A stretch of DNA of 64,000 bases from Acidihalobacter yilgarnensis (GCF_001753245.1 NZ_CP017415.1:682001-746000), one strand, 5' to 3'. Counted from the first letter of the stretch, positions 28,016 through 38,596 are shown. Translations and numbers: made by a program. The notes: generated by a model not told the origin, from the sequence alone.

Positions 28016-28806
28016 AGCAGTATCTCGATCTGATGCGTCATGTGCTCGAACACGGCACACGCAAGGAAGACCGCACCGGCACCGGCACGTTGTCGGTATT
28101 CGGCCACCAGATGCGTTTCGATCTGGCGCAGGGTTTTCCGATGGTTACCACCAAGAAGCTGCACCTGCGTTCGATCATCCACGAACTGCTGTGGTTCCTG
28201 CGTGGCGACACCAACATCGGCTATCTGCACGAAAATAAGGTCACCATCTGGGATGAGTGGGCCGACGCGCACGGCGATCTCGGCCCGGTCTACGGCAAGC
28301 AATGGCGTTCCTGGGCCACGGCCGATGGCAGTGCGATCGACCAGATCGCGGAGGTCGTCGAGGCGATTCGCCGGACCCCCGACTCGCGGCGACTGATCGT
28401 CAGCGCCTGGAACGTCGGCGAGCTGAACCAGATGGCGCTGCCGCCTTGTCATCTGCTGTTCCAGTTCTATGTCGCCGACGGCAAGCTTTCCTGCCAGCTT
28501 TACCAGCGCAGTGCCGACATTTTTCTCGGTGTGCCCTTCAACATCGCCTCCTACGCGCTGCTCACGCAGATGATTGCGCAGGTCGTCGGCCTTGCGCCCG
28601 GCGACTTCGTGCACACCTTGGGCGACGCGCACCTGTACCTCAATCATCTCGAACAGGCCCGCACGCAGCTTGCGCGCGAACCCCTGCCGCTGCCGCGACT
28701 GAGTCTCACTCCAGACGTGAAATCGGTGTTCGACTTCCGCTTCGATGATATCGCCGTCGAGGGTTATCAGAGCCACGCCGCGATCCGCGCGCCGGTGGCA
28801 GTGTGA
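28012..28806 (+). CDS. thyA: Thymidylate synthase
   Basis: Converts dUMP and methylene-THF to dTMP and DHF. At 264 aa it is the same length as the E. coli enzyme. [21 protein letters not shown], the catalytic Cys in [13 protein letters not shown] and [17 protein letters not shown] are all intact. ATG 28012 overlaps the lgt stop; an earlier GTG/ATG in frame would intrude into lgt. Coupled to folA, which regenerates the THF it consumes. Confidence 0.97.
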   Translation: MKQYLDLMRHVLEHGTRKEDRTGTGTLSVFGHQMRFDLAQGFPMVTTKKLHLRSIIHELLWFLRGDTNIGYLHENKVTIWDEWADAHGDLGPVYGKQWRSWATADGSAIDQIAEVVEAIRRTPDSRRLIVSAWNVGELNQMALPPCHLLFQFYVADGKLSCQLYQRSADIFLGVPFNIASYALLTQMIAQVVGLAPGDFVHTLGDAHLYLNHLEQARTQLAREPLPLPRLSLTPDVKSVFDFRFDDIAVEGYQSHAAIRAPVAV

Positions 28807-29297
28807 GCCAGCCCATCGTCTCACTGGTATTCGCGGTCGCGCGCAACGGCGTGATCGGCCGTGATAACGATTTGCCCTGGCGCCTGCCCGACGACCTCAA
28901 ACGCTTCAAGGCCATCACCCTGGGCAAGCCGGTGGTGATGGGACGCAAGACCTTTGAATCCATCGGCCGGCCGCTGCCGGGGCGGGAAAACCGCGTGATC
29001 ACGCGTCAGCCGGGGTTCGAGGCGCCAGGCTGCCGCGTCTTCGCTAACCTAGAAGAGGCGCTAACCGGTCCAGAGGATGAAGTCATGGTGATCGGCGGCG
29101 GGCAGATCTATGCCGAGGCGCTGCCGTTGGCGGGCCGCCTGTACCTCACTGAGGTCGAAGTCGAAGTCGAGGGCGATGCGCATTTTCCCGAGATCGATCC
29201 TACCGAATGGCGCGAAGTGAGCCGGGAGGCGCATGCACCCGACGAGCGACATGCGTATGCGTTCGTATTTCGCGTACTGGAGCGGATACGCGACTAA
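28803..29297 (+). CDS. folA: Dihydrofolate reductase
   Basis: NADPH-dependent DHFR (164 aa). Substrate and cofactor residues are visible in [37 protein letters not shown] and [11 protein letters not shown] 28803 overlaps the thyA stop (GTGA). Last gene of the lgt-thyA-folA run. Confidence 0.96.
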   Translation: MSQPIVSLVFAVARNGVIGRDNDLPWRLPDDLKRFKAITLGKPVVMGRKTFESIGRPLPGRENRVITRQPGFEAPGCRVFANLEEALTGPEDEVMVIGGGQIYAEALPLAGRLYLTEVEVEVEGDAHFPEIDPTEWREVSREAHAPDERHAYAFVFRVLERIRD

Positions 29298-29634
29298 CAT
29301 CTTCGTGCCGGGTTCATCATGGGACTGGCCACGATCCCCGCAAGCGCTGTCTGCGAATATGCCCTGCAGCCCAATCGTATCGGGCTTGAACCTTGATGCC
29401 TAGCTGCTCGCTGTCCTCGACGGCCTGCGGCTCACGATGGCGAAAAGTCGGATCGATGACCGTGATGCGGTTGGTGTGGATGGTCCATCTCCATGGGCCG
29501 GTCTTTGAGGTGATGAGCGAGTCGTCGAAGGCGCACGATTTCGCGCTGAGCGGGTACTGGACGTGCCGCCATCTTGGATTTTACCCCGATTCGGTCGGGC
29601 CGGGTGGCGCTTCGCCCGTCCGGCCCGGCTACGT
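29298..29634. other. Intergenic region between convergent folA and chemoreceptor genes
   Basis: 337 bases without a supported gene. The only structure seen is a GC-rich hairpin at 29597-29626 (GGGCCGG / CCGGCCC arms, further GGCG/CGCC pairing inside) without a T-tract on either side, perhaps a transcript end for the minus-strand chemoreceptor. Confidence 0.45.
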
Positions 29635-31104
29635 TCAGGCCGCTGATCGTTGCTGCTCTCCGCGACGTTCCTCGACCATGGCTTCGAGCGTTTCGCCGAG
29701 GCGTTCGCTGGCCTGCTCGGTAGCCCGGAAGCTCTTGAGGATGTCGTTCTGCAGTTCTGGATCGTGTTCCCAATCCTGTCCCAGAAGCTCTAGTACACGG
29801 GCCAGGTTGCTGTGGATGAAGGTATGTGGCTGTTCCAGCGCGCGGTACTGGCCCAGATTCGAGAAACGTGCGTCGCCCTCGTCGTACCAGCGTCCGAAGC
29901 GGCAGTCGTGATGATCCGAGCGAATGGCCGTGGCCTCTCGTGATTCGGTGCCGTTGTAGATCACGAGATAGCCATTTTGCTTATAGATCATATGGTCGAC
30001 ACGGGCGAGTGAGGTGAAGCAAAGATCGCTGGCGTACTGCATCGAATGCGTGGTGGCCTGGGCGGTTTCGGTGAATTGAGTAAACAGCGTTTCGATGCCT
30101 GAGACTTGCGAGCCCAACTGTTGCGACATGGTGAGCATGTCTTTGGAGTTGGTCTGCATGGTGGCGGATTCGCGGCGGAAAGTGTCGACGACGCTGCGGG
30201 TTTCCTCGGTGGCGCGCTTGGTATTCGCCGCGAGTGCGCGTACCTCGTCGGCGACCACGGCGAAGCCGCGACCGTGCTCGCCGGCACGCGCGGCCTCGAT
30301 GCTGGCATTGAGTGCAAGCAGATTGGTGTTATCCGCGATCTGGTTGATGAGCTGCATGACCTTGGCGATTTCGTCGCTCATGCGAGTCATCGCCTTCATG
30401 GACTCGCGCGATTGTTCGAGCATCTGCTCGGTGCGTTTGAGCGATCCGACCATGTCGCGCACGTTGCTTACGCTGTCCGCTGCCTGCTTGGCATTGGTGC
30501 TGGCGATGGCGCTGATGCGGTCGACCTCGTCGTTGATGCGACCGAGGTCGTTTTGGCTCTGCTGCAGGTTGCCCATGGTGTTCTCGGCGTTGAGCTGCTG
30601 GAGTTGTGAGAGCAGGGCGTTACGCTGTACGTAGCGCGCATTTTCCTCGATCGCGCTCATGGATTGGTTGATGTTGTTCAATGTGGTGGCGGCGGTGCCG
30701 GAAAGACCCACGGCCAGTGCGCGGCGGTAGTATTTACCCTGGCTGACCAAGGTGAAGGTGGTGTTGACCTCGCGAAAAAAAGTCTCGACCTGATCGAGGA
30801 ACTCGTTGAGTTCCCAAGCGATTTGGCCAACCTCGCCCATCCAGCGGACGTTGGTGATGCGGTTGCTCAGGTTGCCGGCGTGTGCCTCACGGATCACGTG
30901 GCGGATGCGGTGCATGGCTTCGACCACCGGCAGGATGGCACGCCATAGATACACGCCGAACAAAAGGCTGATGAAGAGCATCGCCAGCAGCCAGGGGTTG
31001 AATCCATCGTGGGTGAGGGCGTCTACGGTAATCGTGATCGCGACGAAGGCCACGAAGCCGGTGATGATGAGCCGGAACTTAGAGACTAAGAATAAACGTT
31101 TCAT
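29635..31104 (-). CDS. Methyl-accepting chemotaxis protein with C-terminal CZB domain
   Basis: Membrane chemoreceptor (489 aa): two hydrophobic segments (about residues 10-55) with almost no periplasmic loop, HAMP-like coiled coil (55-130), and a signalling tip with [21 protein letters not shown]. The end domain (~375-465) has [21 protein letters not shown] and [10 protein letters not shown], the His/Cys set of the chemoreceptor zinc-binding domain. It overlaps the upstream PAS gene by 26 bases; the pair looks like an Aer-type redox receptor split in two. Confidence 0.9.
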   Translation of the reverse strand: MKRLFLVSKFRLIITGFVAFVAITITVDALTHDGFNPWLLAMLFISLLFGVYLWRAILPVVEAMHRIRHVIREAHAGNLSNRITNVRWMGEVGQIAWELNEFLDQVETFFREVNTTFTLVSQGKYYRRALAVGLSGTAATTLNNINQSMSAIEENARYVQRNALLSQLQQLNAENTMGNLQQSQNDLGRINDEVDRISAIASTNAKQAADSVSNVRDMVGSLKRTEQMLEQSRESMKAMTRMSDEIAKVMQLINQIADNTNLLALNASIEAARAGEHGRGFAVVADEVRALAANTKRATEETRSVVDTFRRESATMQTNSKDMLTMSQQLGSQVSGIETLFTQFTETAQATTHSMQYASDLCFTSLARVDHMIYKQNGYLVIYNGTESREATAIRSDHHDCRFGRWYDEGDARFSNLGQYRALEQPHTFIHSNLARVLELLGQDWEHDPELQNDILKSFRATEQASERLGETLEAMVEERRGEQQRSAA

Positions 31105-31597
31105 AGGTCATTCCCCGATCCGCAATTATTCGGTTGAGGTGGTCGAGCGAGGCCGATGGGGCCTGGTTGGCGGTCGCAGTGGCTTCGATGGCGCACATCT
31201 CGCGGTACAAGCCGGAAACGAATTGCACAGCACCCGCCGTGGGCTTGCGGCGCACCGAGTAGTAGCCCGTGATCTCGGCGTTCGGTCCGCGATCCGCCGT
31301 GACGTTGGCGAGCACCCAGTAGTAGTCGCCGCTCTTGCACTGGTTTTTGATGTAGGCGAAGCACTCTTCACCGCTACGGATGGTGTCCCATAGCAGCTTG
31401 AATACGCCGCGTGGCATGTCCGGGTGACGCACGATGCTCTGTGGCTGGCCCAATAGTTCGGGTTCGAGATATCCCGAGATGGACATGAATACGCGGTTCG
31501 CGTAGGTGATTCGCCCCCGCGGATCGGTCTTCGACACGATGAACGAGTCGGCGGGGAGTATGATCTCCCGCTGAGTTGGAATGGGACGCGATGACAT
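31079..31597 (-). CDS. PAS-domain protein, Aer-type redox/energy sensor
   Basis: Soluble 172-aa protein with a single PAS domain (about 15-120): [40 protein letters not shown] and [12 protein letters not shown]. The RHPDMP and YWVLANV motifs are those of the FAD-binding PAS of Aer. The last ~50 residues are helical. It overlaps the chemoreceptor gene, so the two are likely made together and interact at the membrane. Confidence 0.87.
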   Translation of the reverse strand: MSSRPIPTQREIILPADSFIVSKTDPRGRITYANRVFMSISGYLEPELLGQPQSIVRHPDMPRGVFKLLWDTIRSGEECFAYIKNQCKSGDYYWVLANVTADRGPNAEITGYYSVRRKPTAGAVQFVSGLYREMCAIEATATANQAPSASLDHLNRIIADRGMTYETFILSL

Positions 31598-32136
31598 GGC
31601 GTCGATCTCTCCTGATAATTGTATGGTTATGGCCCAGGGTATCTTTTAGCAGCTTCACGTTATCCTGCGGCGGATATTGTACTGTCGTTTGTCAGGTTTT
31701 ATCGGTCGGTCACAGGCAAACATGAACCGGTGACGACCAACGGAAAATCGAAGATGGCGTGCTGGCGCACCCGAGGGGAGTCGTGACGGGTGTGTGGTGC
31801 TCGGTTGCGCGTCTGATCGGAGATGGGTGCGATGTGGTGGATACGCGCAGCCCCTTGTGAATGGCGGCGCGGCATCAAGGCGAGGAATGAGGAATGTGTT
31901 ATTTAGAGTTTAATTTTTTTTAAATCAAATGGATATTCATTGTTCTGTCGGGATTTTCGTTATCGCGATGGATGTCGTCGGGTGCGTTTGCACTCCGATA
32001 TCTACGGCATAGAATGTTCCGGGGGGAGGCGTCGTGTACCTGATTGATTGGAGGTGTATTGACCATCCAGGGTCGCTGGGGGGCGTCGTGAACTTGGTTC
32101 GGCTTATCGATTCAAGCGTCGTGGCCCGCCTTTCGG
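31598..32136. other. Long intergenic region upstream of the PAS gene
   Basis: 539 bases with no supported gene. An AT-rich stretch at about 31896-31945, very unlike the surrounding GC-rich DNA, could be a promoter or upstream element. A weak sigma-28-like site on the minus strand (31699-31725) has a good -10 half (ACCGATAA) but a poor -35 (TCAT). No terminator was found. Confidence 0.4.
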
Positions 32137-33408
32137 TTACTGGGACGCTACCCGAGACAGATCTTCGGCCATTTGAATCTGGTTTCTCAGTGCCTTGGCT
32201 TGAAGCTTTGGCAGATCGCTGGGATGTAGGCCGAGTTGCAGACTGAACTCGGCAACGGCGGGGTGGTCGGCTTGTTCGAGTGCCTGCGTGAGCGCGAGCA
32301 TTTGCCCCAAGGTGCCTTCCTGCGCCAGCAGCGCACCGCTCATTTCATCCGGTAGTGTGAGGCTTTCGACGAGTTGGGCCATGGAATGGTGCAGCAGCGT
32401 GTCGAGCAGCGAAAGACATCCGACGGCACTGGCTTCATCCACGTGCTCGCGTGAGTAGTGTCTCGATTCGGCGAGTACGCCCATCAGCTCGGCGCGGTGG
32501 TTGGCGAGTTCGAGCAGGGATTCGGCGGCGGCATGTGTATCTCGGGCGCTGGCATAGAGTTCGAGCGTGAGCCAGCGCTGGAGGTTGCGCCGGCCCAGGC
32601 GCGTAATGGCGGCACTCAAGTTCTGCGGCGTGGTGGTGGCGCCGAAGGTCACCGAGCCGGCATATCGGAGCAATCGATAGAGCAGGGCTGTGTCACGACT
32701 CAGGACGCGTTCGAGCTCCTGGGTGTCGGCATCCTCGCGGACGCGCCGCAGGGCATCGAGCAGTGTTGCGGCAGCCGCTGGTAGCTTGGTCTCGGTGAAA
32801 ATTTCCGGACGAGCGAAAAAATAACCCTGGAAGGCGTCGCAGCCAAGTCCTCGGCAATATTCAAATTCAGCCCGGTTTTCCACCTTTTCGGCAATGATCC
32901 AAAGCCCCCGGGCTTTTGCCTGGTGTACGTGTGCCTTCAGGGCTGCCTCGTTGAGTGCACGAACATCGAGTTTGACGATGTCGACGATATCGAGGAAGGG
33001 ATCCCAGGCGGGCTGATAGACGAAGTCGTCCAGTGCAAGGCGGTAACCCAGGGCCTTCCACTCGCGACAACGGGCCAGGAGGTTGGCATTGGGCGTGGCG
33101 GTTTCCAGGATTTCAAGCACCACTTGTTCGGGTGTCAGCAGTTCGGGCGTGTCTTCGAACAGGTTGGCATCGTCGAAGTTGATGTAGACCGGTCGACCGG
33201 CGGCGAGCGTCGAAAGGCCGATAATGCCTAATGCATGTAGCATCACGCTGGCGGTTGCCTCGCGCGCGAGCGCATCGGGGGCGTGGTTTCGAGGGCCGTT
33301 GCGATACAGCAGTTCATAGGCAACGACCTGCTCGCGCGCGTTCAGGATGGGTTGGCGTGCCAGGAATGCGGCGTGGGGGTTCGTTGGGAGGACGGAATGT
33401 GCCGGCAT
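32137..33408 (-). CDS. EAL-HDOD signalling protein (YuxH type, degenerate EAL)
   Basis: 423-aa cytoplasmic protein. Residues ~10-200 form an EAL-like fold with YELLYRNG in place of EALLR, EILETA, LALDDFVY and QGYFFARPE. Residues ~205-400 form an HDOD domain. The altered EAL motif suggests it no longer cleaves c-di-GMP but may bind it, as in YuxH-type proteins. Its partners are unknown. Downstream and upstream gaps suggest its own transcript. Confidence 0.85.
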   Translation of the reverse strand: MPAHSVLPTNPHAAFLARQPILNAREQVVAYELLYRNGPRNHAPDALAREATASVMLHALGIIGLSTLAAGRPVYINFDDANLFEDTPELLTPEQVVLEILETATPNANLLARCREWKALGYRLALDDFVYQPAWDPFLDIVDIVKLDVRALNEAALKAHVHQAKARGLWIIAEKVENRAEFEYCRGLGCDAFQGYFFARPEIFTETKLPAAAATLLDALRRVREDADTQELERVLSRDTALLYRLLRYAGSVTFGATTTPQNLSAAITRLGRRNLQRWLTLELYASARDTHAAAESLLELANHRAELMGVLAESRHYSREHVDEASAVGCLSLLDTLLHHSMAQLVESLTLPDEMSGALLAQEGTLGQMLALTQALEQADHPAVAEFSLQLGLHPSDLPKLQAKALRNQIQMAEDLSRVASQ

Positions 33409-33509
33409 GGTCCTATGGATCGTTTCGGTTACTGTTACTGCCAGTGTAGGTGGTGTTTTACGGTTTATCCGAGTCGGGAGACAGGCGGCGGGCGCGGCCT
33501 ACGAGCCGG

Positions 33510-33773
33510 TTACGCACGTCCCGGCGAGCTATCCGCGTGCAGCAGCCTGTCTAGCTCAGGTTTTTGCGTGGCGAATGTGCCGTAGAGGGCGGTGCCGTCG
33601 ATCACGGTGATCGGCGCTATGCGCACGCCATAGCGACTTTTGGCCTCGTCGGCGACTTCCGGTACGGTGACGTCGTATTCCTCGAATGCGACGTCACGCG
33701 CCTCAAGATATCGTCGAACGGCGGCGCAGTCCGGGCAGCCCGGACTGGTATAGAGCAGCACGCTGTGCGCCAT
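33510..33773 (-). CDS. Glutaredoxin-like protein
   Basis: 87-aa thioredoxin-fold protein beginning MAHSVLLYTSPGCPDCAAV, with active site CPDC. The cis-Pro segment is RIAPITVIDGT. It lies four bases after copZ, in the copper operon, so it may handle copper-stressed thiols. It is not a classical NrdH (no CMQC motif). Confidence 0.85.
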   Translation of the reverse strand: MAHSVLLYTSPGCPDCAAVRRYLEARDVAFEEYDVTVPEVADEAKSRYGVRIAPITVIDGTALYGTFATQKPELDRLLHADSSPGRA

Positions 33774-33777
33774 GAGG

Positions 33778-33981
33778 TCAGAGCCTCTCGGCGGTGTAGC
33801 CTTCTTCGGCGATGGCCGCGATCAAGGCCTCAAGCGGGGCGTCGCCGTGAACCACGGCTTGCCCCGGCTCCAGGGTGACTTCGACCCGGGTCACGCCAGG
33901 TACACCTTCGAGTGCCTGGGTGGCGGCGCGTACGCAATGACTGCAGGTCATGCCGGTGATTTTGAGTGTGGTGTCGTTCAT
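33778..33981 (-). CDS. copZ: Copper chaperone, HMA domain (CopZ)
   Basis: 67-aa single heavy-metal-associated domain with the metal site GMTCSHC (Cys13, Cys16). Carries Cu+ to CopA in the cytoplasm. Located 59 bases downstream of copA in the same direction. Confidence 0.9.
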   Translation of the reverse strand: MNDTTLKITGMTCSHCVRAATQALEGVPGVTRVEVTLEPGQAVVHGDAPLEALIAAIAEEGYTAERL

Positions 33982-34040
33982 CGATGTCTCCAGTGTGGTT
34001 TGAGTGAACAGGGGAATCGTCCCGCTGAAGGGCTAAGGTT

Positions 34041-36539
34041 TCATGGGTGGGCCGGCGTGGTCGTTGGGCGTGTGTCTGCCACCGCTGGCAGCGGTGACGG
34101 CGTGACCTGGAAGCCCTGCATGCGCTTGAGTCGAAGGCTATTGCCGAGTACGAATACGGACGACAGCCCCATGGCTACGCCGGCGAGCATGGGGTTGAGA
34201 TGGACGCCCAGCGGTGCGGCCACGCCGGCGGCGATGGGGATCAGCAGGATGTTGTAGATAAAGGCCCAAAACAAGTTGCTGCGGATGGTCGACAGCGTGC
34301 GCCGTGCGGCAAGCGTGGCCGTGACCACGCCACCGAGGTGTCCGTGGGTCAGGGTGACGTCTGCGGCTTCCATCGCGATGTCGGTGCCGGAGGCCAGCGC
34401 GATGCCGACATCGGCCTGGGCGAGGGCTGGCGCATCGTTGATGCCGTCACCGACGAAGGCGACGCGGTGCCCGGCTTTTTGCAAGCGTTCCACCACCTCG
34501 GCCTTGCCCTGCGGCAGGATCTCGGCATGCACCTCGTCGATGCCCAGTTGCTCGGCGATCGCCTGTGCGCTGCGCTGCGCGTCGCCGGTGACCATGGCGA
34601 TATGTAGCCCATACCCGCGTAGCGCAGCAATCACGGCTCCGGACTCCGCCTTGATCGGGTCTGCGATGGCGATCAGGCCGATGATCTGGTGATCCTGCGC
34701 GACGTAGACCACGCTGCGACCGGTGGTTTCCAGTGTGCGTGCCTGCGTGCTCCAGCTAGCATCAACCGGAATGTCGGAAGTGCGCATGAAGCGCTCCGCA
34801 CCGACGCGTATCGTGCGCGCCTCGATTTGTCCGACGATGCCGTGGCCGGCAACGGCATTGAAGTCTTCCACTGCGGGCAAATCGAGACTGCGGGCGCGTG
34901 CGGCCTCGACGATGGCGCGCCCTAATGGGTGTTCGGAAGCGATTTCCAGAGCGGCCGCGAGGCGCAGCACATCACCTTCCGCATCCGCGACGATCTCGGT
35001 CACGCTGGGCCGCCCGGCGGTGAGTGTGCCTGTTTTGTCGAACAGAATCGTGTCGATACCAGACAGTGCTTCCAGTGCTTCCCCCTTGCGGAACAACACG
35101 CCCATTTCGGCGGCTCGACCCGTGCCGACGACAATGGCGGCGGGCGTTGCCAGCCCCATGGCGCAGGGACAGGCGACCACGAGCACGGCAACGGCGGCCA
35201 CCAGCGCGAGACTGATATTGCCGTCGAGTAGCATCCAGGCCGTAAAGGCGATGATGGCGATCACGATCACGGCGGGACTGAATACCCGGATGACGCGGTC
35301 AGCGATACCCTGAATCGGTAGTTTGCCGGTCTGCGCGCGTTCGACCAGGCCGATGATCTGCGCGAGTACGGTATCGCGGCCGACCGAGGTGGCTTCCATC
35401 ATCAGCCGGCCATCGAGATTCACGGTGCCGCCGACCACATCGTCACCCACATCCTTGGCCACCGGCAGCGGTTCACCGGTCAGCATGGATTGGTCAACGT
35501 GCGCACGGCCCTCATCGACCCGGCCGTCGGTGGGAATGCGTTCGCCGGGGCGTACGACCAAGCGGTCGCCGACGCGCAGCAGGGCGATCGGGACATCGGA
35601 CTCGTGGCCGTCAGCGTCGAGACGGTGCACGGTCTTGACTTGCAGGCCGGCGAGCTTGCGAATGGCGGCGGAGCTGCGGCCTTTGGCCAGAGCTTCCAGA
35701 TACTTGCCGAGCAACACGGCGGCGATGACCACGGCGGCGGAATCGAAATAGACATGCCGTGCCTCGGGCGGGAATAGCCCAGGCAGCAACAAGACCAGCA
35801 GGCTATACAGCCACGCGGCGCCGGTGCCGGTCGCCACTAGCGAATTCATGTCCGGTGACCAGTGGCGGTAGGCGATCAGGCCGGGGCGGAAGAAGCGTCT
35901 GCCGGGGCCGAACAGCACCGCAGTGGCCAACGCCGCCTGCACCCAGGCCCAGAATCCGACAAACGGGCTGCTCGTTTGTAGTGCGTGCTCGAAGGCCGGT
36001 ATGAAGTCGGCGCCCATGGCCAGCAGCATCACGATGAATCCAAGCACGGCGGCGAGGATCACATCGCGCTTTAGGGCACGCAAGGCCCGGTGATGGCTGT
36101 CTTCGTCCGGTGCGGCATCGGCTTCCAGGGTGTGTGCGGCATAGCCGGCCGCATTTACCGCTGCGGCCAAGGTAGACGCGTCGGTCATCGCCGGTAGAAA
36201 GCGGAGGTGGGCGCGTTCGGTGGCGAGGTTGACGCTTGCATCGATCACGCCTGGTGCACGTCGCAGCGCACGTTCGACGCGGCCGACGCAGGAGGCGCAG
36301 GTCATGCCTTCTACCGCGAGCTCCGCTTCCTCGATCACCGGCGTGTACCCGATGTCGGTGACCGCTTGCGCGATGCGCTCGGGCGTCACTTGTTGCGGGT
36401 CGTAATCGACTTCCGCCCGTTCGGTGGCGAGATTGACGGTGGCACTGCCTACGCCCGTCACCTTACGCAGGCCGCGTTCCACCCGTGCGCTGCAGGAGGC
36501 GCAGGTCATGCCTTGTATGTCGATTTCGAGTGCGTTCAT
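34041..36539 (-). CDS. copA: Copper-exporting P1B-type ATPase
   Basis: Cu+ efflux ATPase (832 aa). Two N-terminal HMA domains, each with GMTCASC (Cys13/16 and near residue 85). Eight membrane helices carry the ion-site CPC in [12 protein letters not shown]. The catalytic phosphorylation motif is DKTGTLTAG, with SEHPLG in the nucleotide domain and [16 protein letters not shown] in the hinge. Length and motifs match CopA. Placed 28 bases after cueR. Confidence 0.95.
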   Translation of the reverse strand: MNALEIDIQGMTCASCSARVERGLRKVTGVGSATVNLATERAEVDYDPQQVTPERIAQAVTDIGYTPVIEEAELAVEGMTCASCVGRVERALRRAPGVIDASVNLATERAHLRFLPAMTDASTLAAAVNAAGYAAHTLEADAAPDEDSHHRALRALKRDVILAAVLGFIVMLLAMGADFIPAFEHALQTSSPFVGFWAWVQAALATAVLFGPGRRFFRPGLIAYRHWSPDMNSLVATGTGAAWLYSLLVLLLPGLFPPEARHVYFDSAAVVIAAVLLGKYLEALAKGRSSAAIRKLAGLQVKTVHRLDADGHESDVPIALLRVGDRLVVRPGERIPTDGRVDEGRAHVDQSMLTGEPLPVAKDVGDDVVGGTVNLDGRLMMEATSVGRDTVLAQIIGLVERAQTGKLPIQGIADRVIRVFSPAVIVIAIIAFTAWMLLDGNISLALVAAVAVLVVACPCAMGLATPAAIVVGTGRAAEMGVLFRKGEALEALSGIDTILFDKTGTLTAGRPSVTEIVADAEGDVLRLAAALEIASEHPLGRAIVEAARARSLDLPAVEDFNAVAGHGIVGQIEARTIRVGAERFMRTSDIPVDASWSTQARTLETTGRSVVYVAQDHQIIGLIAIADPIKAESGAVIAALRGYGLHIAMVTGDAQRSAQAIAEQLGIDEVHAEILPQGKAEVVERLQKAGHRVAFVGDGINDAPALAQADVGIALASGTDIAMEAADVTLTHGHLGGVVTATLAARRTLSTIRSNLFWAFIYNILLIPIAAGVAAPLGVHLNPMLAGVAMGLSSVFVLGNSLRLKRMQGFQVTPSPLPAVADTRPTTTPAHP

Positions 36540-36567
36540 ATCGGATATCCTCTGCGGCGCCCGAGGC

Positions 36568-36978
36568 TCAGTCCTCTTGCTTGATCAAGGCGCCCAAGAT
36601 CGGACAGTCCGCGGTGGTGCCGTGCCCCGGACATTGTTGAGTCAATGCCTCCAGCCCTTGTTTCATGCGTTGGAGATCATCGATTTTGCCCTGAATTTCA
36701 TCGATTTTGCCTTGTGCAAGGGTATTCACTTCGACCATGTCCGCTTCGGGATAGGCATGTAGCGACAGTAGTTGGGCGATTTCTCCCAGCGAAAACCCCA
36801 GTGTTTGGGCGCGGCGGATGAAGCGTAACCGCTGTTCCGCCTCCACGCCGTATAGGCGGTAGTTGGCGGCAGTGCGGCGGCTGGGCTCGATCAGTCCGAG
36901 CCGTTCGTAGTAGCGCAGCGTTTCAGCCGTAAGGCCGGCGCGTCCTGCGAGGGTGCCGATGGTGATGTCTTCGCGCAT
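36568..36978 (-). CDS. cueR: Copper-responsive MerR-family regulator
   Basis: 136-aa MerR activator with a winged-helix N-terminus ([20 protein letters not shown]), a coiled-coil, and the metal-binding loop [13 protein letters not shown]. The two cysteines eight residues apart are as in CueR, which senses Cu+/Ag+. First gene of cueR-copA-copZ-grx, so it controls its own transcript through the operator upstream. Confidence 0.9.
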   Translation of the reverse strand: MREDITIGTLAGRAGLTAETLRYYERLGLIEPSRRTAANYRLYGVEAEQRLRFIRRAQTLGFSLGEIAQLLSLHAYPEADMVEVNTLAQGKIDEIQGKIDDLQRMKQGLEALTQQCPGHGTTADCPILGALIKQED

Positions 36979-37017
36979 GTCGCGCCTCTCTCACTGGACT
37001 GATGGCGACAACTCTAC

Positions 37018-37042
37018 ACCTTAAAGTAGACTGCAAGGTCAA
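37018..37042 (-). promoter_or_regulatory. MerR/CueR-type promoter-operator of the cop operon
   Basis: On the minus strand TTGACC (37042-37037) is a -35, and a dyad ACCTT-N12-AAGGT (37018-37039) fills an extended spacer of 19-20 bp before a poor -10 (GTAGAG/TAGAGT). Over-long spacers of this kind are the hallmark of MerR-activated promoters. Confidence 0.78.
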
Positions 37043-37081
37043 GTCAGTGCGTATCGCGACAGGCATGATTACCGGGCCGGG

Positions 37082-37444
37082 TTAGGCCTGGGACTTGTGT
37101 GCGGCAATCTCCGCAGCGAGATGGTCGAGCAGGGTGCGGTTGCCGCGTCGCGCGCCGCGGCGTGCATCCTCCATGCCCCAGATCCAGAATGGTATCCAGA
37201 GCAGTACCGGGTAGCCGTAACGCACGGCAGCGGTGGCTCCAGCCACGTAGAGCGCGGCGAGTACCAGGCCGCGCAGATATGCACCGTTGTAGAGCTGGCC
37301 TGCGCCAGTGAGGAGAAAGCTCAGAGCCATGGCGAGGGCCGGGCTTCGCTGATGTGCGAGGAACCGCTGATGCGCTTCGCGGTACAGCGCGTCCCGCGCT
37401 TCGTCCTTCGGTTGGGAGGGCTGTTGATTCATGATGACGGTCAT
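37082..37444 (-). CDS. TM2-like small membrane protein
   Basis: 120-aa protein with an N-terminal charged soluble part (~45 residues) and two to three hydrophobic segments. The segment ALSFLLTGAGQLYNGAYLRG resembles the TM2-domain core G-x-GQ-xYxG. ATG at 37444 follows CGGAG and overlaps the stop of the upstream membrane gene (ATGA). Function unknown. Confidence 0.65.
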   Translation of the reverse strand: MTVIMNQQPSQPKDEARDALYREAHQRFLAHQRSPALAMALSFLLTGAGQLYNGAYLRGLVLAALYVAGATAAVRYGYPVLLWIPFWIWGMEDARRGARRGNRTLLDHLAAEIAAHKSQA

Positions 37445-38142
37445 TGTAGTACTCCGGCGCGGTTGACGAGACGACGATTGCGTGCCGTTTCGCTGACGCG
37501 TATCCAGCGGAACAGATATAGCACCACGGCCTTGACGGTACCGCCGGATAGGGCCAGTACCAAGAGAGGCCAGCCGGTGCCGAGCCCCATGGTGAACGCG
37601 AACAACAAGGTCGACAGATGCATGGCGAGTACCCACTGGTTCATGCGCAGATTGACCGCGCCGGTGTCGCCCGCGAGCAGGATTACGCGGATTTGATGCA
37701 TCCCGCCCTGCGCCAGGATGATGGAGTTGGCCAGTATCAGCGCGGTGGAGAAGTGGCGTCCCTCATCACTCAGGTGTCCACCCCAGGCCAGACCGGCGAT
37801 GCCGGTGGCCAGGGCTGCCAGGGCAACGCTGAGCACGGCGGTGGCCGGACGACTGCGCCGGTCACGCCAAATCTCGTGGAGAATGGCCAGTACAAGCAGC
37901 GCGGCGATGAGGCGCGACCAGACGAGATAGGGGTTGAAGGGCTGGATCGAGTAGCCGTAGACGAATACCGCGTAATAGGAAAGGAAGCTCGATGCGAACT
38001 GATTGAGGGACAGCTGCGCGGTGGGCCTGCCCGCGGCGGGTGTGGCTTTGCGTCGCCAGATGGTGCGGATTTGCGCGCCGATGCCGAATAGGCTGAACAG
38101 GACGATCGTGGCGTTCAGCAGGCCGGCGAGATTGTAGAACAT
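37441..38142 (-). CDS. Polytopic membrane protein of unknown function
   Basis: 233 aa with about seven hydrophobic segments. The first ~75 residues (LLNATIVLFSLFGIGAQIRT, then a Lys/Arg-rich loop, and SLNQFASSFLSYYAVFVYGY) weakly recall PQ-loop/SemiSWEET proteins, but I would not assign a transport role. ATG at 38142 is chosen because the longer upstream frame has no hydrophobic or domain content. It is coupled to the TM2-like gene. Confidence 0.55.
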   Translation of the reverse strand: MFYNLAGLLNATIVLFSLFGIGAQIRTIWRRKATPAAGRPTAQLSLNQFASSFLSYYAVFVYGYSIQPFNPYLVWSRLIAALLVLAILHEIWRDRRSRPATAVLSVALAALATGIAGLAWGGHLSDEGRHFSTALILANSIILAQGGMHQIRVILLAGDTGAVNLRMNQWVLAMHLSTLLFAFTMGLGTGWPLLVLALSGGTVKAVVLYLFRWIRVSETARNRRLVNRAGVLQ

Positions 38143-38254
38143 GTGTACGCGTCCAATAGGCGGGGTTTGAGCAAAGCGCGATTCTCGGTCCGTGGTCGAT
38201 GCGAGGCAAGTCGACGGTGCGCGTCCGGGTGCGTAGAGCTTATATACTAGGTGC

Positions 38255-38596
38255 ATGCGTTTCACGCCTCTGACCCAATTCGATTTCCACCATCGCCTAG
38301 CCGAGGTGCCGGGTACGGCGCTGGTATTGTTCACCGCGCCCGGTTGTGGCGCCTGCCGGCGGATGCACACGGTATTGGCGGCATTGGCGCCGCATCATCC
38401 GGACTGGCGGGTGTTCGAGGTCGACGCTGGCCAGGATCTGGCGCTGACTCGTGAATTCGAAGTGTTCCACCTGCCCGGCCTGTTCCTGTATCGGAATGGG
38501 CATTACCACGCGGCGCTGGAGACAGAGGCCGTACCGGCACGCGTGGAAGCTGCGGTGCGGTTGTCGTCCGCCAGGCCTTCGGAGGAGATGCCGTGA
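38255..38596 (+). CDS. Thioredoxin-like protein (CGAC active site)
   Basis: 113-aa thioredoxin fold with active site FTAPGCGACRRMHTVL. It has the cis-Pro region VFHLPGLFLYRNG, and the N-terminus shows no signal peptide. The variant CGAC is common in thioredoxin relatives with non-standard partners. Its stop overlaps ampD (GTGA). Confidence 0.83.
   Translation: MRFTPLTQFDFHHRLAEVPGTALVLFTAPGCGACRRMHTVLAALAPHHPDWRVFEVDAGQDLALTREFEVFHLPGLFLYRNGHYHAALETEAVPARVEAAVRLSSARPSEEMP

Noticed and set aside
29393-29911. A plus-strand frame in the folA-chemoreceptor gap
   Set aside because: More than half lies antisense to the chemoreceptor gene; it has no start signal and no domain.
32034-32246. A 70-residue plus-strand frame in the long intergenic gap
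   Set aside because: The 3' half is antisense to the EAL-HDOD gene and the start lacks a ribosome site; not supported as a gene.
33409-33509. A sigma-28-like site upstream of the EAL-HDOD gene
   Set aside because: TAAA is at the right distance but the -10 (GCAGTAAC) matches only four of eight bases.
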